Source: an uncultured Opitutaceae bacterium (GTDB taxonomy: Bacteria; Verrucomicrobiota; Verrucomicrobiia; Opitutales; Opitutaceae). Taken from it: a DNA stretch of 5,923 bases. Under the pieces are notes generated by a model, which searched no databases, was not told where the DNA came from, and saw nothing but the letters and a program-made list of their open reading frames with translations. Of the stretch, positions 1 through 5,553 are shown piece by piece. A program made the translations under genes and the position numbers. Position 1 is the stretch's first letter. Every line of letters starts with the position of its first letter. The DNA is taken from contig CALFNJ010000407.1 in the NCBI GenBank assembly GCA_937902865.1, forward strand, positions 1 to 5,923. Reading direction: 5' to 3'.

Positions 1-1
1 C

Positions 2-190
2 AAGGTGCGCGAGGCCTGGAAATCGGGCGTCTCCTTCGACGGTCCCGGCGGCAAGGTCACGACCCAGCCGAACATGCACCTGACGAAGAACGTCTACATC
101 GGCGAGACCAAGGCCGACGGGCAGTTCAAGATCCTGAAGTCCTTCGCGAACGTCTACGGCGAGCCGTGGCTCAAGGGTAAGTTCAAATAA
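2..190 (+). CDS. urtA: Urea ABC transporter substrate-binding protein UrtA, C-terminal end (partial)
   Basis: Only the last 62 codons and the TAA stop are present; the gene enters from the left edge in frame 2. UrtA is the periplasmic binding protein that captures urea and hands it to the UrtBC permease. The visible tail has the shape of the UrtA/AmiC-type C-terminus: a helix (KVREAWKSG), then F-D-G-P-G-G-K-V-T, a conserved asparagine/histidine stretch (QPNMHLTKN) and the strand VYIGETKADGQFKIL, ending in a short YGEPWLKGKFK tail. This matches the usual 'V-R-x-A ... F-D-x-P-x-G ... H ... I-G-x-x-x-D-G-Q-F' pattern of urea-binding proteins. Following urtBCDE and ureAB make urtA the expected gene here. 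It is closed off by a strong hairpin terminator, so it is probably expressed above the rest of the operon. The signal peptide, ligand site and promoter lie outside the window. Confidence 0.92.
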   Translation, partial: KVREAWKSGVSFDGPGGKVTTQPNMHLTKNVYIGETKADGQFKILKSFANVYGEPWLKGKFK

Positions 191-248
191 GGAAGCAGGG
201 ATCCGCGTCCGCCCGTCGCGGGCGACGTCACTCCACGAAAAATTCGCG

Positions 249-280
249 GGGCGGGTGCCGAAATCGCGCCCGCCCTTTTT
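249..280 (+). terminator. Rho-independent terminator between urtA and urtB
   Basis: Arm GGGCGGGTGC (249-258) pairs with GCGCCCGCCC (266-275) over 10 base pairs, with one G-U pair, around a 7-nt loop (259-265). Five T residues follow at once (276-280). It lies 58 nt after the urtA stop and 21 nt before the urtB start. No convincing promoter was seen between it and urtB, so it probably acts as a partial terminator: most transcripts end after urtA, giving an excess of binding protein, while read-through supplies urtBCDE and ure. A smaller 5-bp hairpin (214-218 with 223-227) lies upstream and may be chance in GC-rich DNA. Confidence 0.82.
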
Positions 281-301
281 GTTGGCACGACTCCAGCATT
301 A

Positions 302-2107
302 ATGACCCGACCTCTGATGATGAATCGAATTGCTCGCCGGCTGCGCCTCCTCGCACTCCTTTCCTGGCTGGGAGCCGCGGCGTTGGCCTTCGCCGCCGAG
401 GCGCCGCGCCAGACGATCGTGCGCGCCATCCTCGTCGAGGATGACGCGGAGAAGCGCGCCCTCATCGGCACGCTGGCGGGGCAGGGCGACGACGCGATCA
501 GGACGCTGCTCATCGCCTGGCGCTCCGACGCGCTGTTCGTCTACGCCGCGCCCGATGGAGCGAAGATTCCGGTTCAGCTCACGGGCGAGAAGGACGACAA
601 GGACGCGCAGGCCGCCTTGCGCGTCGACAATGGCCAGGCGCTGCAGGACGCCGCCGGCCGACCGCTTCGCCTGGTCGGCGGCGACCTGAAGGCCGTCGAG
701 CACGACTCCAATCTGCGGCGCGCGATGAAGGCGGTGCTCGATCTCATCGATCTCGTGGCGCCCGATCCCGCCAGGCGCATCCAGGCCATCCAGACCATCG
801 CCCTGGCCCAGGATCTTTCGAAACTGCCGCTCCTGCAGGCGCGGCAGAAAGATGAAACGGATCCGCGCGCCCGCCGCGCGCTGCGCGAGGCGATCGCGCT
901 GATCGAGCTCAAGGATCCGAAGTCCGAGACCCGCCTCGCCGCGCTCGCGGAGTTGAAGGAGCTGCACACCCTTTCCAGCAGCGATTTCCTCAAGCGCGCC
1001 CTGAAGGAGGCGACCGACCAGGCCGACCGGCCGGCTATCGCCGCGGCCACGGCGGCGCTGCAGGCTGTCGACCTGCACCGCTCGGCGGTCGATTTCTTCG
1101 GCACCCTGTTTCGCGGCGTCAGCACCGGCAGCATCCTGCTCGTCGGCGCGCTCGGCCTGGCGATCACCTTTGGACTGATGCGCGTGATCAACATGGCCCA
1201 CGGCGAGATGATCGCCGTCGGCGCGTACACGACGTACGTCGTGCAGAACGTCTTCGGCGCGGGCGTCACGCTGCCGTGCTTCGGCCTTAACCTTCATCTG
1301 TCGGGGATGAATCTCGAGGGTGCCGCCTACCAGTGGTACTTCGTCGCCGCGGTTCCCTGCAGCTTCCTCGCCGCGGCGTGCGCGGGCATCCTGCTCGAGC
1401 GCACGGTCATCCAGTTTCTCTACCGGCGCCCGCTCGAGTCGCTGCTTGCGACCTGGGGTGTGTCGCTGGTGATGCAGCAGCTGCTCAAGCTGATGTTCGG
1501 CTCGAACAACGTGCAGGTCGGCAGCCCGGTCTATCTCAGCGGCAACTGGACGGTGAACGATGTCCTGCTCGGCTGGAATCGCGTCTTCGTCATCGGCTTC
1601 GGCGGGGTGATCGTCCTCGGCATGTGGCTCGTGCTGACGAAGACGCCGCTCGGGCTGCTCATCCGCGCGGTGATGCAGAACCGCGGCATGGCGGCGTGCA
1701 TGGGCGTGCGGACGACGCGCGTCAACCTGCTGACTTTCGGCCTGGGCAGCGGCCTCGCGGGCCTCGCGGGCGCCTTCCTCAGCCAGATCGGCAACGTCGG
1801 GCCGACGCTCGGGCAGAATTACATCATCGATTCGTTCATGGTCGTCGTGGTCGGCGGGGTGGGGAGCATCGTCGGCACGGTGCTGAGCGCGTTCGCGATC
1901 GGCGGGGTCGACCAGGTCCTGCAGCAGTACCTGCCGGCCTGGGCGCCGGGCCTGAGCTGGGTGCCGGGCATCGGCAGCTTTCTCCAGAATCTCGCGCAGG
2001 ATGCCGCGGTGTTCGGCAAGATCATGGTCCTCGGCGCCATCATCCTCTTCCTGCAATGGAAACCCTCCGGACTGTTCTCGACGCGCAGCCGCAGTCTGGA
2101 CGAATGA
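302..2107 (+). CDS. urtB: Urea ABC transporter permease UrtB
   Basis: This is a 601-aa inner-membrane permease of the LivH/UrtB family, one half of the urea channel, working with UrtC. Residues 1-31 look like a signal peptide: a basic stretch (NRIARRLR), a hydrophobic core, then A-F-A before AEAPRQ. Residues about 33-262 form the extracytoplasmic domain characteristic of UrtB, rich in short helices, several starting with D-P (DPARRIQAIQ, DPRARRALRE, DPKSETRLAA), like HEAT-type repeats. Residues about 265-595 are the membrane permease. They include the family motif M-R-V-I-N-M-A-H-G-E-M (N at 297), a glycine-rich GLGSGLAGLAGAF segment, VVVGGVGSIVGTVL, and the typical C-terminal LQWKPSGLF. The length is at the long end for UrtB. 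ATGs at 302, 317 and 320 are all possible starts; none has a Shine-Dalgarno sequence, and the signal peptide fits any of them. The TGA stop overlaps the urtC start (ATGA), implying translational coupling. Confidence 0.95.
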   Translation: MTRPLMMNRIARRLRLLALLSWLGAAALAFAAEAPRQTIVRAILVEDDAEKRALIGTLAGQGDDAIRTLLIAWRSDALFVYAAPDGAKIPVQLTGEKDDKDAQAALRVDNGQALQDAAGRPLRLVGGDLKAVEHDSNLRRAMKAVLDLIDLVAPDPARRIQAIQTIALAQDLSKLPLLQARQKDETDPRARRALREAIALIELKDPKSETRLAALAELKELHTLSSSDFLKRALKEATDQADRPAIAAATAALQAVDLHRSAVDFFGTLFRGVSTGSILLVGALGLAITFGLMRVINMAHGEMIAVGAYTTYVVQNVFGAGVTLPCFGLNLHLSGMNLEGAAYQWYFVAAVPCSFLAAACAGILLERTVIQFLYRRPLESLLATWGVSLVMQQLLKLMFGSNNVQVGSPVYLSGNWTVNDVLLGWNRVFVIGFGGVIVLGMWLVLTKTPLGLLIRAVMQNRGMAACMGVRTTRVNLLTFGLGSGLAGLAGAFLSQIGNVGPTLGQNYIIDSFMVVVVGGVGSIVGTVLSAFAIGGVDQVLQQYLPAWAPGLSWVPGIGSFLQNLAQDAAVFGKIMVLGAIILFLQWKPSGLFSTRSRSLDE

Positions 2108-3240
2108 CCATGACGCCTTCGTCCTTCCGGCCGGCCGCGCGCGTCGCGGGCTCCGAACTCGCGGTCACCGCGATGATCGCGCTCCTCCTCATCGGATTGC
2201 TCCCGCTGCTGCACGCCACCGGGCAGATCAGCACCTTCACGCTGAGCCTGTGGGGCAAGTATCTCTGCTACGCGCTGCTGGCGATTTCGGTGAATCTGCT
2301 CTGGGGCTATACCGGTCTGCTCAGTCTCGGCCAGGCGCTGTTCTTCGCCCTCGGCGGGTACATGCACGGGATGTACCTGATGCGGATGATCGGCGACCTC
2401 GGCCAGTACCATAAGCCGATCCCGGATTTCCTCGTCTTCCTCGGCTGGACGAAGCTCCCCGCCTTCTGGGAGCCGTTCGCCAGCTTCCCGTTTGCGTTTG
2501 CGATGGTGTTCCTGGTGCCGGGGCTGATCGCCTACGTGTTCGGCTACCTCGCATTTCGCTCCCGGATCCGGGGTGTCTATTTCTCGATCCTGACGCAGGC
2601 GCTGACCTACGCCGCCTCGATCCTGTTTTTCCGCAACAACCTCCTGCTCGGCGGCAACAACGGCTTCACGGACTTCAAGTTCATCCTCGGACATTCGCTG
2701 GTCGATCGTGGCGCCGGACCGGCCACGATGCGCGGGCTTTATCTCGTCACGGCGGTGACGCTGCTGCTGGTGTACGTGCTTTGCCGCTGGCTGAACGGCA
2801 CCAAGTTCGGCCTCGTCCAGCAGGCCATCCGCGACGGGGAGAACCGCGTGCTCTTCAGCGGCTACGCCACGACGCATTACAAGCTGTTCGTCTTCGTGCT
2901 CGCCGCCTGCATCGCGGCGCTCGGCGGGGCGCTCTTCGTCCCGCAGGCCGGGATCATCAATCCCGAGGAGATGAAGGCGCAGAACTCCCTCGAGGCCGTG
3001 GTCTGGGTCGCGGTCGGCGGGCGCGGCACGCTTGTCGGGCCGATCCTCGGCGCCCTGTGCATCAATCTCCTCAAGAGCTGGGCGTCCCGCGCCTATCCTG
3101 ACCTCTGGCTTATCATCCTCGGCGGCCTCTTCATTCTGGTGGTGCTGTTCCTCCCCGGCGGACTGGTCAGCCTGCCCGCACGGCTCGCGCCGCTTTGGAG
3201 AAAGCGCGCCGCCGACCCGGCGGCCGTGACGAAATCCTGA
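2104..3240 (+). CDS. urtC: Urea ABC transporter permease UrtC
   Basis: This 378-aa multi-spanning membrane protein of the LivM/UrtC family is the second permease subunit of the urea importer. After a short polar N-terminus, the first hydrophobic segment is AVTAMIALLLIGLLPLL. It is followed by the LivM-type signature G-Y-T-G-L-L-S-L-G-Q at about 68-77, with FFALGGY after it. A cytoplasmic loop around 235-255 (QQAIRDGENRVLFSGY) is the likely contact site for the ATPases. Downstream, AACIAALGGALF and the EAVVWVAVGGRGTLVGPILG segment are typical of the family. The C-terminus is basic and cytoplasmic (LWRKRAADP). The start at 2104 overlaps the urtB stop by 4 nt; an in-frame ATG two codons later (2110) is an alternative. 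Length is normal for UrtC. Confidence 0.95.
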   Translation: MTMTPSSFRPAARVAGSELAVTAMIALLLIGLLPLLHATGQISTFTLSLWGKYLCYALLAISVNLLWGYTGLLSLGQALFFALGGYMHGMYLMRMIGDLGQYHKPIPDFLVFLGWTKLPAFWEPFASFPFAFAMVFLVPGLIAYVFGYLAFRSRIRGVYFSILTQALTYAASILFFRNNLLLGGNNGFTDFKFILGHSLVDRGAGPATMRGLYLVTAVTLLLVYVLCRWLNGTKFGLVQQAIRDGENRVLFSGYATTHYKLFVFVLAACIAALGGALFVPQAGIINPEEMKAQNSLEAVVWVAVGGRGTLVGPILGALCINLLKSWASRAYPDLWLIILGGLFILVVLFLPGGLVSLPARLAPLWRKRAADPAAVTKS

Positions 3241-3272
3241 AGCCGCGGCGAAACTCCGAAGCCTTTTCCGCC

Positions 3273-4049
3273 ATGCCGCATCCTCTGCTCGCCGTCGAAG
3301 ACGTCTCCAAGAGCTACGACGGTTTCAAGGCCATCTCGAACCTCAATTTCTACCTGTTCGACGGGGAGCTGCGCACGGTCATCGGCCCAAACGGCGCCGG
3401 CAAATCCACGTTCTTCGACCTGATCACGGGCCGGGCGCAGCCGGACAAGGGCAGGATCGAGTTCGGCTCCTCGCCGACGGACAGCCATGACCTGACGACC
3501 CTCAACGAATACGAGATCAACCGTCTCGGGATCGGCCGGAAGTTCCAGACACCGAGCGTCTACGTCGAGCACACCGTCTGGGACAACCTCGTGCTGTCGC
3601 TCAAGGGCCCGCGCGGCGTCTTTGCCTCCTTGTTCAAGAGGCTCTCCTCGACCGAGCGCGACCGGCTCGACGAACTGCTGAAGCTGATCCGCCTCGATGC
3701 CAAACGGCATTGGAAGGCCGGCTTGCTCGCGCACGGCGAAAAGCAATGGCTCGAGATCGGCATGCTCCTGGCGCAGGAGCCCAAGGTCCTGTTGGTGGAC
3801 GAGCCCGCGGCGGGCATGACGGACGAGGAAACGCGTCGCACGGGCGAACTGCTGATCAGCCTCGCCGGCCGGCACAGCCTGGTCGTGGTCGAGCACGATA
3901 TGACCTTCGTCCGGCAGATCGCCCGCGACAGCCAGGTGACCGTGCTGCACCAGGGCACGGTGCTCTGCGAAGGCAAGTTCGACGAGGTGCAGTCCAACCC
4001 GAAGGTGCGCGAGGTGTACCTCGGCCGCGGGAAACACGGGACGCGGTAA
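3273..4049 (+). CDS. urtD: Urea ABC transporter ATP-binding protein UrtD
   Basis: This 258-aa cytoplasmic ATPase (LivG/UrtD family) pairs with UrtE to power urea import. Motifs in order: Walker A GPNGAGKST (38-46); Q-loop glutamine in GRKFQTPSVY (Q92); signature LAHGEKQWLEIGM (from 152), the UrtD-type variant of LSGGQ; Walker B KVLLVDEP with D176 and E177; D-loop AAGMTDEE; switch histidine in VVVEHDMTFV (H208). The end KVREVYLG is typical of LivG-like ATPases. The ATG at 3273 was chosen because homology starts at once (LLAVEDVSKSYDG). The frame stays open back into urtC, to 3195, but that part codes for an arginine/proline-rich shadow sequence. The 32-nt spacer after urtC contains no Shine-Dalgarno sequence and no repeat element. 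Confidence 0.95.
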   Translation: MPHPLLAVEDVSKSYDGFKAISNLNFYLFDGELRTVIGPNGAGKSTFFDLITGRAQPDKGRIEFGSSPTDSHDLTTLNEYEINRLGIGRKFQTPSVYVEHTVWDNLVLSLKGPRGVFASLFKRLSSTERDRLDELLKLIRLDAKRHWKAGLLAHGEKQWLEIGMLLAQEPKVLLVDEPAAGMTDEETRRTGELLISLAGRHSLVVVEHDMTFVRQIARDSQVTVLHQGTVLCEGKFDEVQSNPKVREVYLGRGKHGTR

Positions 4050-4163
4050 AGGAAGAGTTAAGAAGTAAGAATGATGAAATCCGGACGACTGAAACCGTTG
4101 TAGTCAGGCACCGCTCCGCAGGAGCCCATTTCTTAATTCTTCCTTCCTCCTTCTTAATTTTTC
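4050..4163 (+). repeat. Repeat element A: heptamer-phased inverted repeat filling the urtD-urtE spacer
   Basis: The spacer starts and ends with 7-nt periodic sequence. Left arm units: AGGAAGA, GTTAAGA, AGTAAGA, ATGATGA (4050-4077). Right arm units: TCTTAAT, TCTTCCT, TCCTCCT, TCTTAAT (4131-4158), then TTTTC up to the urtE ATG. The arms are complementary: 4051-4066 matches the reverse complement of 4128-4143 at 14 of 16 positions, and both differences are G-U pairs in RNA. Two further A-U pairs (4049-4050 with 4144-4145) extend it to 18 bp. The core holds a small perfect hairpin, GCTCC-GCA-GGAGC (4113-4125). There is no T-run after that hairpin, so it is not a standard terminator. Chance periodicity in one spacer is possible; three spacers with the same layout argue against it. 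Confidence 0.72.
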
Positions 4164-4937
4164 ATGAGCTCTCTCCTCCAGCTCTCGTCCGTCGAGACCT
4201 ACATCGGCGGGTCGCGCATCCTGCGCGGGGTCGACTTGGAGATCGGTCCGCGCGAGGTGGTGGCGCTGATGGGGCGCAATGGAGTGGGGAAGACCACGAC
4301 GCTGCGCTCGATCACGGGGGTGCTGCCGGTGCGGTCGGGCTCGATCCTCTTCGACGGCCAGCGCATCGACCAGCTGCCGATGGACGTGCGGGCGCGGGCC
4401 GGTATCGGCTACGTGCCGCAGGGCCGCGATATTTTCCCCCACCTGACCATCGAGGAAAACCTCCAGGTCGGCCTCGTTGTCCACGGCCGCCGCGGCGCGG
4501 CGGCGAAGACGGCCTTGGACCGCGTCTACAACCTGTTTCCCGTCCTCAAGGATATGCTCAAGCGCAAGGGCGGCGTGCTCTCCGGCGGCCAACAGCAGCA
4601 GCTCGCGATCGGGCGCGCGCTGCTGACCGATCCAAAGCTCCTCATCCTCGACGAGCCGACCGAAGGCATCCAACCCTCGATCATCGAGCACATCGGCGAC
4701 ACGTTGAAGAAGCTCAAGGCCGAGGGCTTCGGCCAAAATTATACGCAGGAGATCCAGCATGCCGTGAAGGCGCTCAAGGCCGAGGGTTCGCTCTCGATCC
4801 TGCTGGTTGAGCAGTTCGTCGATTTCTGCCGCGACGTCGCCGATCGCTTCTACGCCATGGACCGCGGCGCTGTGGTGATCTCAGGCGCCATCGGGACCCT
4901 GACCGACGCGGTCGTGAAGGAGCACCTCCAGGTCTAG
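4164..4937 (+). CDS. urtE: Urea ABC transporter ATP-binding protein UrtE, with a 20-residue internal insertion
   Basis: This 257-aa cytoplasmic ATPase (LivF/UrtE family) is the second motor subunit of the urea importer. Motifs: Walker A GRNGVGKTT (37-45); Q-loop GYVPQGRDIFPHLT (Q86); signature LSGGQQQQ (139-146); Walker B LLILDEPTEG (D163, E164); and LLVEQF, where Q217 stands in place of the switch histidine, as is normal in LivF/UrtE. It ends in KEHLQV. UrtE proteins are usually near 230-240 aa. The excess lies between the D-loop (GIQPSII) and the LLVEQ strand: the LKAEG at 184-188 recurs at 204-208, with FGQNYTQEIQHAVKA between, so about 20 residues appear extra. The start at 4164 directly follows a pyrimidine-rich repeat arm and has no Shine-Dalgarno sequence. 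Confidence 0.94.
   Translation: MSSLLQLSSVETYIGGSRILRGVDLEIGPREVVALMGRNGVGKTTTLRSITGVLPVRSGSILFDGQRIDQLPMDVRARAGIGYVPQGRDIFPHLTIEENLQVGLVVHGRRGAAAKTALDRVYNLFPVLKDMLKRKGGVLSGGQQQQLAIGRALLTDPKLLILDEPTEGIQPSIIEHIGDTLKKLKAEGFGQNYTQEIQHAVKALKAEGSLSILLVEQFVDFCRDVADRFYAMDRGAVVISGAIGTLTDAVVKEHLQV
4712..4786 (+). repeat. 15-nt direct repeat pair inside urtE, 60 nt apart
   Basis: GCTCAAGGCCGAGGG occurs at 4712-4726 and again, identically, at 4772-4786. Upstream similarity (TGAAG at 4705-4709 and 4765-4769) extends the match to 20 of 22 positions. The offset is exactly 60 nt, or 20 codons, so the reading frame is kept. At protein level TLKKLKAEG is followed by AVKALKAEG, consistent with an in-frame tandem duplication whose intervening part has diverged. 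Confidence 0.8.
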
Positions 4938-5082
4938 GAAATTGCGGATTTCGGAATGCGGATTGCGGAATGAAAACACCCGGCCTCAGCACCACCAGTC
5001 CTGCATTTCGTGCGCCCAGCCAGACCGTCGCCGTTTCCGCCTCCGTGGTTTGAACAACCCGCAACCCGCAATCCGCAATTTC
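4938..5082 (+). repeat. Repeat element B: heptamer-phased inverted repeat filling the urtE-ureA spacer
   Basis: The left arm begins at the first base after the urtE stop and contains four tandem heptamers: TTGCGGA, TTTCGGA, ATGCGGA, TTGCGGA (4942-4969). The right arm has CCCGCAA, CCCGCAA, TCCGCAA (5058-5078), then TTTC. Positions 4938-4950 are a perfect 13-bp inverted match to 5070-5082. The pairing extends inwards to 4965/5055 with 24 of 28 positions matching. The core between the arms (4966-5054, 89 nt) shows no gene or recognisable signal. The right arm ends 9 nt before the ureA ATG, and no Shine-Dalgarno sequence is present in that gap. Confidence 0.8.
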
Positions 5083-5091
5083 AACTCCCCG

Positions 5092-5394
5092 ATGCATCTG
5101 ACTCCCCGAGAGCGCGAAAAACTGATGGTCGTCACCGCGGCTGACCTCGCCCGCCGCCGCCAGGCGCGCGGCCTCAAGCTGAACTATCCCGAGGCCGTGG
5201 CCGTGATCACCTATGAGATCATGGAGGGCGCCCGCGACGGCCGCTCCGTCGCCGAGCTGATGAGCTACGGCACGACCCTCCTGAAGCGCTCCGACGTGAT
5301 GACCGGCATTCCCGAGATGATCCACGACGTCCAGGTCGAGGCGACGTTTCCGGATGGGACGAAGCTGGTGACGGTGCATGAGCCGATCCGATGA
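5092..5394 (+). CDS. ureA: Urease subunit gamma UreA
   Basis: This is a 100-aa protein of exactly the usual length for the urease gamma subunit, a structural part of the cytoplasmic (UreABC)3 enzyme that hydrolyses urea to ammonia and carbamate. The nickel site itself is in UreC. Nearly every family landmark is visible: N-terminal MHLTPREREKL, RRRQARGLKLNYPEAVAVI, the helix EIMEGARDGRSVAELMSYG, and the C-terminal VPEMI-type segment (here GIPEMIHDVQVEATFPDGTKLVTVHEPI). The start at 5092 was chosen because it gives the canonical N-terminus. The frame stays open upstream to 4942, but that stretch translates repeat element B. No ureD lies between urtE and ureA. Its TGA stop is followed after one base by repeat element C. 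Confidence 0.97.
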   Translation: MHLTPREREKLMVVTAADLARRRQARGLKLNYPEAVAVITYEIMEGARDGRSVAELMSYGTTLLKRSDVMTGIPEMIHDVQVEATFPDGTKLVTVHEPIR

Positions 5395-5395
5395 A

Positions 5396-5552
5396 GAATT
5401 TTCGATTTTGGATTCTCGATTTTCGATTGCGATCCACCAGCCCGCAGCGTCGGAAAAATAGCGATCACCGTCTCTAAATTCAGCCCTGAGCTCTCCGAAT
5501 TCCGAATGCCGAATTCCGAAATCGAAAATCGAGAATCCAAAATCGAAAATTC
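5396..5552 (+). repeat. Repeat element C: perfect 33-bp inverted repeat with heptamer units, ureA-ureB spacer
   Basis: The left arm 5396-5428 is the exact reverse complement of the right arm 5520-5552 (33 of 33), separated by 91 nt. Both arms are AT-rich against GC-rich genes. The right side is an array of eight consecutive 7-nt units from 5494 to 5549: TCCGAAT, TCCGAAT, GCCGAAT, TCCGAAA, TCGAAAA, TCGAGAA, TCCAAAA, TCGAAAA. The left side has the complementary TTTTCGA, TTTTGGA, TTCTCGA, TTTTCGA (5399-5426). Only the inner-to-3' half of the right array has a partner; the TCCGAAT-type units are unpaired. The element starts 2 nt after the ureA stop and ends one base before the ureB ATG. In mRNA it would form a very stable stem. 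Confidence 0.93.
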
Positions 5553-5553
5553 C

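Noticed and set aside
299..2056. Long open frame of 585 codons on the - strand opposite urtB
   Set aside because: The sequence is dominated by R, A, D, E, H and Q and has no recognisable domain. It is the usual antisense shadow of a GC-rich gene, and urtB on the + strand has clear motifs.
1333..2103. Upstream extension of the urtC frame into urtB
   Set aside because: It translates to arginine-rich low-complexity sequence. The canonical UrtC N-terminus begins at the ATG overlapping the urtB stop.
3195..3272. Upstream extension of the urtD frame
   Set aside because: It would overlap urtC and adds an R/P-rich stretch without similarity to the family; the ATG at 3273 begins directly at the ATPase domain.
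4113..4140. Intrinsic terminator after urtD
   Set aside because: The hairpin has only 5 bp and is followed by CCCATTTCTTAATTC rather than a T-run, and the operon clearly continues.
4942..5091. N-terminal extension of UreA, or a separate small gene
   Set aside because: The 50 codons are a translation of the repeat arms and core of element B. UreA is 100 aa from the 5092 ATG, exactly the family length.
4938..5552. CRISPR array
   Set aside because: The repeats are 7-nt tandem units with inverted partners, not 23-40-nt direct repeats with unique spacers of equal length.
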